NCBI RefSeq assembly: GCF_000756655.1
Contig: NZ_ARXU01000007.1
Coordinates: 1-64,000 of the forward strand
Direction of reading: 5' to 3'
From: Alcanivorax jadensis T9
GTDB taxonomy: Bacteria > Pseudomonadota > Gammaproteobacteria > Pseudomonadales > Alcanivoracaceae
DNA: 64,000 bases
The notes below the pieces were generated by a model. The model made no database searches. It was given only the letters and a program-made list of their open reading frames with translations, and was not told the origin of the DNA. The translations under genes and the position numbers were made by a program. How positions within the stretch are numbered: the stretch's first letter is position 1; every line of letters starts with the position of its first letter. Positions 23,126 through 31,392 of this stretch are shown piece after piece.

Positions 23126-23565
23126 CAGAAGGACAACTCCTGCACACTTTCCGGCAATGCATCCGGGTCCAGGGTGCCGTCCTCTTCCAACCAGCTTTCT
23201 GCTTTCCAGATCTCAAAACGGTGCATCTGACCGATCAGCATGGCCTGCTTCTCCAGGCCGATGGCCGCCCGCAATTCCGGCGGCACCAGCAGCCGGCCAT
23301 TGCTATCCATGTCAATTTCCACCGCCTGGCCGAGGAAGCGACGCTTCAGCTGACGCACCTGCGGACTGGAGTCTCGCTGGGCGGACAGTTTGCCGGCGGT
23401 TTCCATAAATTCATCACGTGGGTAAAGCGCGAGGCATTCGTCATAGGGGTGACGGGTAAGCACAAGCTGGCCGCCGCAGGCTTCGTTCAACGAAGCGCGA
23501 TAACGGGTCGGCATGGTGAGCCGCCCCTTGGCATCCAGATTGAGTGATGTGCTTCCAGTAAACAC
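23125..23565 (-). CDS. mraZ: Transcriptional regulator MraZ
   Basis: A 146-residue protein with two SpoVT/AbrB-like half-domains (LDAKGRLTMPTRYR and MDSNGRLLVPPELRA). First gene of the division cluster; in E. coli MraZ represses its own operon by binding repeated TGGG boxes. It starts with GTG at 23565, with AGGA six bases upstream. The stop codon overlaps the rsmH start by one base. Boxes of the expected type lie 83-107 bp upstream. Confidence 0.96.
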   Translation of the reverse strand: MFTGSTSLNLDAKGRLTMPTRYRASLNEACGGQLVLTRHPYDECLALYPRDEFMETAGKLSAQRDSSPQVRQLKRRFLGQAVEIDMDSNGRLLVPPELRAAIGLEKQAMLIGQMHRFEIWKAESWLEEDGTLDPDALPESVQELSF

Positions 23566-23647
23566 TGGCCGTCCTCATGCTCGATTATTCGGTTCCTTCC
23601 CGGGGGTTCTGTTTACCCCACTTTGCGACACCGGCCGCCAAGAAATT

Positions 23648-23672
23648 CCCACTTTTTCCCACTTTTCACCAC
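23648..23672 (-). promoter_or_regulatory. Triple MraZ operator boxes
   Basis: On the minus strand, GTGGT, GTGGG and GTGGG are spaced exactly 10 bp apart (23668-23672, 23658-23662, 23648-23652), separated by A-rich 5-nt spacers. This matches the TGGG-N-spaced direct repeats known to bind MraZ. A further GTGGGG at about 23618-23623 is out of register. A sigma-70 promoter just downstream is likely, but I could not pick a convincing one. Confidence 0.78.
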
Positions 23673-23891
23673 ATTGAGACACTCTATGGCCACTGGGAAC
23701 ACCAAGTCAAGCGTCGACACCTGGGCAAACGTAAAAGAATTTCCAGACAAATCAGCCTGTTAGCTGTGTCACACGGAATGGACGAAGAGACGAACGGAGG
23801 GAGTTTCGAGACGAATCAGAGCGCTGGAACGTGCAGGTGAGAAAGCACTTTAAGTGTTAGACGGATTAGTTATTACTAACTTTTTTTATAT
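23673..23891. other. Gap upstream of the division cluster, no gene seen
   Basis: The 326-bp gap between mraZ and the diiron protein holds the MraZ boxes in its first part. The rest has no supported gene. It becomes AT-rich near 23850-23900, with a short TTAGT/ACTAA stem before a T run that is too weak to call a terminator. Confidence 0.5.
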
Positions 23892-24698
23892 TCACTTATT
23901 AAAGGTTAAGCTTTGTTCGGACACGGGCAAGCGATAGGATTGGCTATCCAGCAGGTCCACGCCGCACTCGAGCGCCGCCAACCAGTCAAGGAAATGCCCC
24001 ACCTGCTCCCCCACAAAGTAGCCACCATGCTGGGGAACGATCATACGCGGCGCCAGCTTGCGCACCATGGCCACCCACAGTCGACAGGCCCGGTTGCTGG
24101 CCATATAACGGCGATGAAACCCCGTCATGCTGTGCAGGTGGTCGGCAAAGTTTTCCACCTGCCCTTCCTCGCCCCCCAGAGACGCACCAATATCGCCGGA
24201 AAACAGGATGCCGCTGAGCGGATCGTAGAAGCTGAAATTACCCACCGAGTGCAGGAAATGCGCAGGCAACACCCAGATCTCGGTATCAGCAAACGGCAGC
24301 ACCTTGCCCTCGTCCGCCACACCCTGGATACGCGACTGTAGTTGCTCGCCCATTTTGCCAGTCACATAGGAGGAAGCCAGATGAGGCAGAAACCGGGACC
24401 ACAACCTGCTCACTACCACCTGGCTGCGCGTGTGCATCAGCCAGCGCGGCAGGGACGCGATAATATCCGGGTCCTGATGTGATGCCAGAATATAGTCCAG
24501 ACCATCCAGACTGATTCGGCGACTCAAGGCAATGGTTAGCGGGGTGTAGGTCAGATCCCCACCCGGATCAATCAGCGCAGCACGGTCCCCGTGGCGAATG
24601 CAGAACTGGTTGGCCTGCACTCCCTCCCCGACAACCAGATCGGAAAAGCGCAGCACTTCGTGATTATTGTCGAGATAGAGGGTATCGGTCTGCGCCAT
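23892..24698 (-). CDS. Stand-alone diiron metallo-beta-lactamase-fold protein (ODP/flavodiiron-like)
   Basis: A 268-residue protein with the metallo-beta-lactamase fold of flavodiiron proteins but without their flavodoxin domain. Probable metal ligands are His74-x-Asp76-x-Asp78 (ASHQDPD), His147 (LPAHFLH), Asp169 (FSGDIGAS) and His224 (PQHGGYF). The first motif is HxDxD where classical flavodiiron proteins have HxExD. Related proteins bind O2 at a diiron site and may act in oxygen sensing or reduction; the role here is unknown. It lies alone between rnpB and the division cluster. Confidence 0.8.
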   Translation of the reverse strand: MAQTDTLYLDNNHEVLRFSDLVVGEGVQANQFCIRHGDRAALIDPGGDLTYTPLTIALSRRISLDGLDYILASHQDPDIIASLPRWLMHTRSQVVVSRLWSRFLPHLASSYVTGKMGEQLQSRIQGVADEGKVLPFADTEIWVLPAHFLHSVGNFSFYDPLSGILFSGDIGASLGGEEGQVENFADHLHSMTGFHRRYMASNRACRLWVAMVRKLAPRMIVPQHGGYFVGEQVGHFLDWLAALECGVDLLDSQSYRLPVSEQSLTFNK

Positions 24699-24788
24699 GT
24701 CGGACTCCTGCCAGATTGTAAGCCCGGCAATTCTGACGACATCGCATCACTGGATAATGACTCAGATCAAGAAGAGGAAGCGTTTTGG

Positions 24789-24855
24789 GGCGAGAGCGAC
24801 GAGTCACGAAAGGCAAACCCCGGTTCGGGTATTCGCTTCTCGCAACTCGCATCTC
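24789..24855. repeat. Heptad inverted repeat downstream of rnpB
   Basis: On the minus strand GCGAGTT, GCGAGAA and GCGAATA lead into a hairpin CCCGAACCGGGG. TCGTGAC, TCGTCGC and TCTCGCC follow in the opposite sense. It probably acts as the rnpB 3' terminator region. Confidence 0.6.
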
Positions 24856-24864
24856 ATACTGAAA

Positions 24865-25229
24865 AGGTGGACCGGTCGATAAGCCGGGTTCTGTCGTGGA
24901 CAGTCATTCATCTGGGGCTTGCGTCGCCACAAACCTCTAGCAACCTACCCGGATCCAGCGCGGGCCACGCCAACGGATCCCTATTTGGTCTTGCTCCGGG
25001 TGGGGTTTACCCTGCCACCACTGTTGCCAGCGGCGCGGTGCGCTCTTACCGCACCTTTTCACCCTTACCGGTTCCTTCCAAAGGAGGGAACAGGCGGTAT
25101 CTTCTCTGTGGCACTAGCCGTAGCCACACCGTCACCAGTGTAGCCCCCAGGCGTTACCTGGCACCCTGCCCTGTGGAGCCCGGACTTTCCTCCAGCGGCT
25201 ACGCCGCCAGCGACTGTCTGACCGATCCG
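24865..25229 (-). ncRNA. rnpB: RNase P RNA (class A)
   Basis: The catalytic RNA that matures tRNA 5' ends. On the minus strand the conserved core appears in order: GACAGTCGC, GGAGGAAAGTCCGGGCTCC, ACAGGGCAGGGTGCCAGGTA, a GAAAAGGTGCGGTAAGAGC-type block, and AGAACCCGGCTTATCG near the 3' end. The ends were set by pairing GGATCGGTC (25220-25228) with GACCGGTCC near 24867-24875 to form helix P1. The exact ends are uncertain by a few bases. Confidence 0.95.
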
Positions 25230-25235
25230 GGGCGG

Positions 25236-25265
25236 AGTTTAGGGGACGGCAATGAAAAACACCAA
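25236..25265 (-). promoter_or_regulatory. Candidate rnpB promoter
   Basis: Minus-strand TTGGTG (25260-25265), 18-bp spacer, TAAACT (25236-25241), seven bases before the predicted RNA 5' end. Its -35 borders the left arm of the neighbouring heptad repeat. Confidence 0.45.
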
Positions 25266-25425
25266 TTGATAATTGAGAATGGATAATTGATAACTTGCGG
25301 AACAGGGCGCCAAGTCCAGAAACGCAAGAGGCCGCGTCCAAACGATTGGTCGCGGCCTCTTGCGTTCAAAGACAGCAAAGCGCCAGTCCGCGTCGTTATT
25401 AATTATCCATTCTCAATTATCAATT
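25263..25425. repeat. Heptad inverted-repeat element, GTCCAA core, copy 1
   Basis: The left arm 25263-25294 is TTGATAA, TTGAGAA, TGGATAA, TTGATAA. The right arm 25395-25425 is its near-perfect reverse complement. In the centre is a perfect 16-bp stem AACGCAAGAGGCCGCG (25321-25336) with its complement at 25351-25366. The right arm supplies the last codon and stop of rsmI. The core AGAGGCCGCGTCCAA recurs in the 48.5 kb element. Confidence 0.85.
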
Positions 25426-26256
25426 TTCTTTCCCCATCCCTTCCAACAGCGCATACACCGCCTGCCGCTTCAGCCCGGTGTGGGCGGCCATGATTTTCGC
25501 CACCCGGGATACCGGCAGTTCCGCGAGCAGGGATTTTGCCAGGGCCTGATCCTGCTCGCTCCAGTCTGCGGTTTGTGCGGCGGGCGACAGCACCAGCACC
25601 AACTCGCCGCGTTGCTGGTTGCGATCTGATGCCACCCAGTCACAAATATCAGCCACGGTTCCCATGCGAATCGTCTCAAATTGCTTGGTCAGCTCACGAC
25701 AAAGCGAGATTTCACGATCTTTTTCAACTGACGCTTTCAGCGCCTCCAGGAAAGAGAGCACCCGGTGAGGAGCTTCGTAGATAATACTTGTGACTGACAG
25801 CTTGGCCAGGCGCTCGATGGCCTGCTGGCGAGGCGCTCCCTTGGCCGGCACAAAACCCTCAAAAAGAAAACGATCAGATGGCTGCCCCGCCGCCGCCAAC
25901 GCTGCCAACAGTGCCGACGCACCGGGAATCGGCACCACCCGTACATCAGCCTGGTGGCAGGCGCGCACCAGACGATAGCCGGGATCACTGACCAGCGGCG
26001 TGCCCGCATCACTGATCAAGGCACCCTGCTCACCTGACTGCAAACGAGCCACCAACTCTTCGCTGCGCGCACTTTCGTTGTGGTCATGACAACTAATCAA
26101 CCGACTGCGGATTCCCAACTGTTCCAGCATGCGCTGACTATGCCGGGTATCCTCCGCCGCCACCCAGTCCACCTCCCCCAGTACCGCTATCGCCCGACGA
26201 CTGATGTCATCCAGATTTCCGATCGGTGTACTGACAATATACAAAGTTCCACTCAT
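25420..26256 (-). CDS. rsmI: 16S rRNA 2'-O-methyltransferase RsmI
   Basis: Methylates the 2'-O of C1402 of 16S rRNA, the same nucleotide whose base is modified by RsmH. 278 residues with the tetrapyrrole-methylase fold: YIVSTPIGNLDD, AAEDTRHSQRML, LISDAGTPLVSDPGYRLV and YEAPHRV. Divergent from lpoA. Its last codons run into the right arm of the neighbouring repeat. Confidence 0.96.
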   Translation of the reverse strand: MSGTLYIVSTPIGNLDDISRRAIAVLGEVDWVAAEDTRHSQRMLEQLGIRSRLISCHDHNESARSEELVARLQSGEQGALISDAGTPLVSDPGYRLVRACHQADVRVVPIPGASALLAALAAAGQPSDRFLFEGFVPAKGAPRQQAIERLAKLSVTSIIYEAPHRVLSFLEALKASVEKDREISLCRELTKQFETIRMGTVADICDWVASDRNQQRGELVLVLSPAAQTADWSEQDQALAKSLLAELPVSRVAKIMAAHTGLKRQAVYALLEGMGKEN

Positions 26257-26286
26257 ATCTGTGCACGACTCAACTGGTGGGGCTCC

Positions 26287-26315
26287 AATGAAGCGCCTAC
26301 AATAGCGGCTTCATT
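26287..26315. promoter_or_regulatory. Inverted repeat between rsmI and lpoA
   Basis: AATGAAGC and GCTTCATT, perfect 8-bp arms with 13 bases between them that contain TACAAT, a possible -10 for lpoA. It sits in the middle of the 81-bp divergent promoter region and could be an operator or a bidirectional promoter element. Confidence 0.4.
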
Positions 26316-26337
26316 CTGGTAATACGAACGTCTCGCC

Positions 26338-28209
26338 ATGGAATTCAGAAAGGCCCGTTTGGCAGCCCTGCTTGCTGCCGCAGTCATCGCCGGCTGTTCT
26401 ACCACCACTCCTACGCGCACCACGGTTTATGAACAGCCGTCGGCTGCCAAGGTTGGCACCGCTCCCACCGCGCTGTCCGCTGCCCGCAGTCAACTGGCCA
26501 CCATGAAAACCGATGCACGCATCGGTGCCGCGCTGCAGTGGGCGGAACATTATCTGGATCAGCAGCGACCCGGTGATGCCGGCCAGTTGCTCGCCGATCT
26601 GAATCCTCAGGCCATGGACAACGAACAACGGTTTACCTGGATACTGCTCAGCGGTCGCGCCCAGCTGGGTGACCAACGACCCGACGACGCGCTGGCCCTG
26701 CTGCAACGTCACGAAGATGACATTCTTCAGTATCCCGCCGAGCAACAGGCAGGGCTGGATCTGCTCAAAGCCGACGCCCTGGCAATGAAGGGTGATCTGA
26801 CCGGCAGCCTGCAACAACGGGTGGCCACACACCCCCTGCTGGAAGATGAAGATCAAGACTATAACCACGGCATGATCTGGCAACTGCTGATGCAACTGTC
26901 CAGCTCCGAACTGGCCGATGCCATTGAGGACAGCCGTGGTGATTTACTCGGCTGGCTCACCCTGGCCCAGCTTTACCGGGACCCGATCGCCGATCTCGAT
27001 GCCCAGGTCAGCCGGCTGAATCAATGGAGCGCCCAGTGGCGCACCCACCCGGCCACCGATGACGTTCCCGATATGCTCGACGCCCTGGAAAAAGCTGTCA
27101 GCGAACGCCCCAGCAAGGTTGCCATTCTGCTGCCTGCCACCGGCCCGCTGAAAAATGCCGGCAAGGCACTCCAGGAAGGCATCATGACGGCCTACTATCG
27201 GCACAAACAGGACGGCAACCCACCGGTATTGCGCTTCTACGATTCCGGCGGTGACGACATCCTCGCTCTCTACCAGCAGGCCGTTCAGGACGGCGCCGAC
27301 TTCATCCTCGGGCCGCTGGCCAAGGACAAGGCAGCCACCATTGCCAACCAGGGCACCCTGCCTGTTACCACCCTGGCGCTGAACTATATTGATCAGGGCG
27401 AACTGCCAGAGAATTTCTTCCAGTTCGGCCTCGCGCCGGAAGACGAAGCTCGCCAGATAGCCCTGCAAGGTGCTCGCGAAGGCGCAAGCCAGGCCGGCAT
27501 CCTCTACCCGGAAGGGGAATGGGGTGAACGGGTTGCCCAGGCGTTTGCGCAAGAATGGCAATCCCTCGGTGGTACCGTGACCGTGACTCGTACCTACCAG
27601 GAAGGCCCCACTCTGGGCGACACCGTCAAGGAACTGCTGCTGGTGGCGCAGAGCCAGAGCCGCGGCCAGGCAGTGAGCCGCTTCACCAGCCTGGACATGG
27701 ATATCCAGCCACGTCGTCGCCAGGATATGGGCTTCCTGTTTCTGCTCGCCAATCCCAACCAGGGACGCCAGGTCAAACCGGCGCTGAATTTCCACTACGC
27801 CAAGGATCTGCCGGTCTACTCCACGGCCCTGGTTCACAGCGGCGAATCCAACCCGAGGCGCGACCAGGACCTGAACGGGGTACGCTTTGTGGACATGCCC
27901 TGGATGCTCAGCAACGAAGACTCTCAGCTACGCCGAATGAGCAACGAGCAATGGCCCGAAGGCCACGGCCGCTACGAGCGTCTGTTTGCCATGGGCATTG
28001 ATGCCTATCGATTGCAAAGCCGTGTTTTCCTGCTAAGCACCCTGCCCTCCAGTGAACTGCCCGGAGTCACCGGCCGCCTGAGCATGAAACAGCAACGTAT
28101 CGTGCGCGAACTGAACTGGGGCGTCTTTATCAATGGCGAGGCACGCGCCCTGCCCAAGGTAGCCGAACCTGCAAACAACAGCAGAACCCGTGAAATTACC
28201 GCGCAGTAA
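26338..28209 (+). CDS. lpoA: Outer-membrane lipoprotein LpoA, activator of PBP1a
   Basis: 623 residues with a lipoprotein signal ending AAAVIAGC, the lipidated Cys at about residue 20. The N-terminal part is TPR-like and helical (about 50-250); the C-terminal part is a periplasmic-binding-protein-like domain starting KVAILLPATGPLKNAG (about 260-600). LpoA reaches through the murein to activate the synthase PBP1a. It sits between rsmI and yraN as in many gammaproteobacteria, and its end overlaps yraN by 20 bases. Confidence 0.93.
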   Translation: MEFRKARLAALLAAAVIAGCSTTTPTRTTVYEQPSAAKVGTAPTALSAARSQLATMKTDARIGAALQWAEHYLDQQRPGDAGQLLADLNPQAMDNEQRFTWILLSGRAQLGDQRPDDALALLQRHEDDILQYPAEQQAGLDLLKADALAMKGDLTGSLQQRVATHPLLEDEDQDYNHGMIWQLLMQLSSSELADAIEDSRGDLLGWLTLAQLYRDPIADLDAQVSRLNQWSAQWRTHPATDDVPDMLDALEKAVSERPSKVAILLPATGPLKNAGKALQEGIMTAYYRHKQDGNPPVLRFYDSGGDDILALYQQAVQDGADFILGPLAKDKAATIANQGTLPVTTLALNYIDQGELPENFFQFGLAPEDEARQIALQGAREGASQAGILYPEGEWGERVAQAFAQEWQSLGGTVTVTRTYQEGPTLGDTVKELLLVAQSQSRGQAVSRFTSLDMDIQPRRRQDMGFLFLLANPNQGRQVKPALNFHYAKDLPVYSTALVHSGESNPRRDQDLNGVRFVDMPWMLSNEDSQLRRMSNEQWPEGHGRYERLFAMGIDAYRLQSRVFLLSTLPSSELPGVTGRLSMKQQRIVRELNWGVFINGEARALPKVAEPANNSRTREITAQ

Positions 28210-28567
28210 CAAAAATTCCGGTGGCGAAGCGGAAAAACAGGCTGCACACTGGCTCACGCAGCAGGGACTAGAGGTTGTGGCCCGCAATTTCCGCTGCCGG
28301 CAAGGTGAAATCGACCTGATTATGCAGGACGGCAACACCCTGGTGTTCACGGAAGTGCGCTGGCGCAGCTACCGAAGTCATGGCGGTGCACTGGCTTCCG
28401 TGGATCACCACAAACAACGCCGGCTGATCCTGGCGGCCCAGCATTACCTGGCCCGTCACCCGCAATACCATGATCGCCCCTGCCGCTTTGATGTACTGGG
28501 AATGGAACCGGACAACAACGACACTGTCCGTTATCAGTGGATACAAAACGCGTTCTACAGCGAATAG
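28190..28567 (+). CDS. yraN: YraN family (UPF0102) endonuclease-fold protein
   Basis: A 125-residue protein with the nuclease-like core GEAEKQAAHWLTQQGL, GEIDLIMQDGNTLVFTEVR and the basic segment HHKQRRL. The acidic E, D and E-x-R residues of the Holliday-junction-resolvase-like fold are present. Its cellular role is not established. It overlaps the 3' end of lpoA, implying coupled translation. Confidence 0.92.
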   Translation: MKLPRSNKNSGGEAEKQAAHWLTQQGLEVVARNFRCRQGEIDLIMQDGNTLVFTEVRWRSYRSHGGALASVDHHKQRRLILAAQHYLARHPQYHDRPCRFDVLGMEPDNNDTVRYQWIQNAFYSE

Positions 28568-28576
28568 CCCCAATAA

Positions 28577-29191
<615 letters not shown>

Positions 29192-29779
29192 ATGGCCGCA
29201 CGCTTCACCCGTTTGAGCAGCATTCTGACTCTGTTCTTGATGCTTGTTACCAGCACCGGTTGTGTCTCCCTGTCCAAGGGCATGTCCGATGATCCGGTCG
29301 ACCAAAATCACGGCAAACGCACCTTTGGGGCCTTTGTCGAGGACGGCAATATTGAACGCAAGGTCGCAGTGAATCTGGCCCGGGCCAGTGCCGAGCTGGA
29401 CGAGTCACGCATTGTGACGGTGAGCTACAACGGCAACGTCCTGCTTGCCGGCCAGGTAGCCAGCGAAGACCTGAAGACTCAGGCCGGAAATATCGCCGAG
29501 AAGGTTCGTCATGTCCGCCATGTGCACAACGAACTGCAGGTGGTGGGGTCCAACTCCTTTCTGGCACGGACCAATGACACCTGGCTGACCAGCAAGGTCA
29601 AAAGCCGACTACTGATCAACGGCGATGCACCCGGCTGGCGCACCAAAGTGGTAACAGAAAACGGTGTAGTCTACTTGATGGGCCTGCTGACCCACGCAGA
29701 GGCTACTGCGGTCGTCGAACAGGTGCAGAAAGTCTACGGTGTGCAGAAGATCGTGAAGATTATCGAGTATATCGACTAA
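29192..29779 (+). CDS. dolP: Outer-membrane lipoprotein with two BON domains, DolP (YraP) family
   Basis: 195 residues. Lipoprotein signal LVTSTGC with Cys at about residue 24, then two BON domains (about 45-115 and 125-193; GNVLLAGQVASEDLK and GVVYLMGLLTHAEA). DolP supports outer-membrane integrity and BAM function at division sites. The start codon directly follows the previous stop. Confidence 0.93.
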   Translation: MAARFTRLSSILTLFLMLVTSTGCVSLSKGMSDDPVDQNHGKRTFGAFVEDGNIERKVAVNLARASAELDESRIVTVSYNGNVLLAGQVASEDLKTQAGNIAEKVRHVRHVHNELQVVGSNSFLARTNDTWLTSKVKSRLLINGDAPGWRTKVVTENGVVYLMGLLTHAEATAVVEQVQKVYGVQKIVKIIEYID

Positions 29780-29785
29780 AGAGCA

Positions 29786-29813
29786 GCTGCAAGCGACAAG
29801 CTTCAAGCCGCAA
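29786..29813. repeat. Degenerate CAAGCNN heptads after dolP
   Basis: CAAGCGA, CAAGCTT and CAAGCCG follow the dolP stop codon within about ten bases. They resemble the reverse complement of the large GTAGCTC array on the other side of the terminator, and the heptads next to secA. Confidence 0.6.
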
Positions 29814-29864
29814 CACGAAGAAAGGCCCTCCCCAACCGGAACGCCGAGCCCGCGCTGCCCCCCC

Positions 29865-29898
29865 AAAAAAAACCGCGCCCGAAGGGTGCGGTTTTTTT
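29865..29898 (+). terminator. Terminator after dolP
   Basis: Eight A, CCGCGCCC-GAA-GGGTGCGG, seven T. The T run abuts the first unit of the heptamer array. Confidence 0.9.
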
Positions 29899-30233
29899 GT
29901 AGCTCGTAGCTCGTAGCTCGTAGCTCGTAGCTCGTAGCTCGTAGCTCGTAGCTCGTAGCTCGTAGCTCGTAGCTCGTAGCTCGTAGCTCGTAGCTCGTAG
30001 CTCGTAGCTCGTAGCTCGTAGCTCGTAGCTCGTAGCTCGTAGCTCGTAGCTCGTAGCTCGTAGCTCGTAGCTCGTAGCTCGTAGCTCGTAGCTCGTAGCT
30101 CGTAGCTCGTAGCTCGTAGCTCGTAGCTCGTAGCTCGTAGCTCGTAGCTCGTAGCTCGTAGCTCGTAGCTCGTAGCTCGTAGCTCGTAGCTCGTAGCTCG
30201 TAGCTCGTAGCTCGTAGCTCGTAGCTCGTAGCT
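29899..30233. repeat. Perfect GTAGCTC tandem array, 47.9 copies
   Basis: 335 bases made of 47 perfect copies of GTAGCTC plus GTAGCT, with no interruption that I can find. It fills the whole space between the T run of the dolP terminator and the A run of the sspB terminator. All plus frames hit TAG every 21 bases. Minus frames are open (repeating Glu-Leu-Arg-Ala-Thr-Ser-Tyr) but have no start codon, so it is not coding. The copy number probably varies between strains. Confidence 0.97.
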
Positions 30234-30262
30234 AAAAAAAACCGGCTTTCGCCGGTTTTTTT
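30234..30262 (-). terminator. Terminator after sspB
   Basis: Eight A, CCGGC-TTTC-GCCGG, seven T. On the minus strand it ends the sspA-sspB transcript; the sspB stop codon overlaps the edge of the T run. Confidence 0.85.
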
Positions 30263-30659
30263 ACTTCACCACTTTCAAATGGCTGACCTTTCCCTTGCTG
30301 TCGTCCTTTTCCGGTTCCGGGGGCGGCGGCTCGGGAGGCGTCTCAGCCGGATCGAAGGCCATACCCTGGCCGTTTTCACGGGCAAAGACCGCTACCACCG
30401 CGTTCACCGGCACCCGGATAGTCATGGGCATGCCGCCGAAACGAGCAGAGAACGTAATCTCGTCATTGCCGGCAATAAACTGCGTCACTGCCCTAGGCGC
30501 AATATTCAGGACGATCTGACCGTCCTGAACAAAGTCCTGAGGCACTTCCACACCGGGATAGGAGGTATTCACCGCCAGGTGGGTGGTCAGGCCGTTATCA
30601 CAGATCCACTCGTGGATCGCCCGTATCAGATACGGGCGATTGGGGGACATATCAGACAT
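30261..30659 (-). CDS. sspB: ClpXP adaptor SspB
   Basis: 132 residues: substrate-binding domain (about 5-100; RPYLIRAIHEWICDNGLTTHL, SARFGG), then a Pro/Glu-rich linker (PPEPPPPEPEKDD) and the short ClpX-docking tail VSHLKVVK. SspB brings ssrA-tagged peptides to ClpXP. Begins two bases after sspA ends. A second Met three codons in is also possible. Confidence 0.95.
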   Translation of the reverse strand: MSDMSPNRPYLIRAIHEWICDNGLTTHLAVNTSYPGVEVPQDFVQDGQIVLNIAPRAVTQFIAGNDEITFSARFGGMPMTIRVPVNAVVAVFARENGQGMAFDPAETPPEPPPPEPEKDDSKGKVSHLKVVK

Positions 30660-30661
30660 GA

Positions 30662-31300
30662 TTACAGCGGGTTGCGCAGTTCGCGCTCGGCATCGGTCAG
30701 GCTGGCCTGGAAGGCATCACGATCGAACAGACGCTCGGCATAATCCAGCAACGGCTTGACCTGCTTGGCCGGCAGCTCGATACCCAGGGCCGGCAACCGC
30801 CACAGGATGGGGCCAACCACACAGTCCACCAGAGTGAACTCTTCGCTCATGAAGTACGGCAGCTCGCTGAAGATCGGCGCAGTGGCAATGATCGCTTCGC
30901 GCAGTTCCTTGCGACGCTTGTTGAGGCTGGCCTCTTTTTCTTCACCGGCCAGAATCGCATCAACGTGGCCACACCAGTCACGCTCGACCCGATGGATCAG
31001 CAGACGGCTGTGGGCACGGGCTACCGGGTAAACCGGCAGCAACGGCGGATGCGGGAAACGCTCATCCAGGTATTCCATGATGACCGTGGACTGATACAGG
31101 GTCAGTTCACGGTCCACCAGGGTAGGCACTTCGTTGTAAGGGTTCAGCGACGCCAGATCTTCCGGCTTGCTGTTATTGTCCACATCAACGATATCGACTG
31201 TGACCCCTTTTTCCGCCAGCACGATACGTACGCGATGGCTGTAATGATCTTCCGGGGAAGAAAAGAAAGTCATTGAAGAACGCTTGGTCACCACACCCAT
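30662..31300 (-). CDS. sspA: Stringent starvation protein A (RNA polymerase-associated)
   Basis: About 212 residues with a glutathione-S-transferase-like fold: N-terminal thioredoxin-like part ([46 protein letters not shown]) and a helical C-terminal part. SspA binds RNA polymerase and alters transcription in stationary phase or acid stress. ATG at 31300 chosen over an upstream TTG. Forms an operon with sspB. Confidence 0.95.
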   Translation of the reverse strand: MGVVTKRSSMTFFSSPEDHYSHRVRIVLAEKGVTVDIVDVDNNSKPEDLASLNPYNEVPTLVDRELTLYQSTVIMEYLDERFPHPPLLPVYPVARAHSRLLIHRVERDWCGHVDAILAGEEKEASLNKRRKELREAIIATAPIFSELPYFMSEEFTLVDCVVGPILWRLPALGIELPAKQVKPLLDYAERLFDRDAFQASLTDAERELRNPL

Positions 31301-31335
31301 GGTCGAATCATCTCCGCACAAATAGCTATAACAGA

Positions 31336-31367
31336 AACAGGGTAACCGCTTACACGGATACCCTGTT
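31336..31367 (-). terminator. Terminator after the bc1 operon
   Basis: Perfect 9-bp stem AACAGGGTA/TACCCTGTT with a 14-nt loop. On the minus strand it is followed by TTTCTGTTAT. It lies 26 bases after the petC stop. Confidence 0.7.
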
Positions 31368-31392
31368 CAACGCTGAAAAGGGGCACTAATCG

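Noticed and set aside
23851-23890. Terminator TTAGT/ACTAA with T run before the diiron protein gene end
   Set aside because: The stem is only five weak base pairs and there is no plus-strand gene to terminate.
29899-30233. Minus-strand coding of a repeated seven-residue peptide by the heptamer array
   Set aside because: All three minus frames are open but have no start codon, and terminators with T/A tracts bound the array on both sides.
29899-30233. CRISPR array
   Set aside because: The unit is only 7 bp with no spacers, and no cas genes are present.
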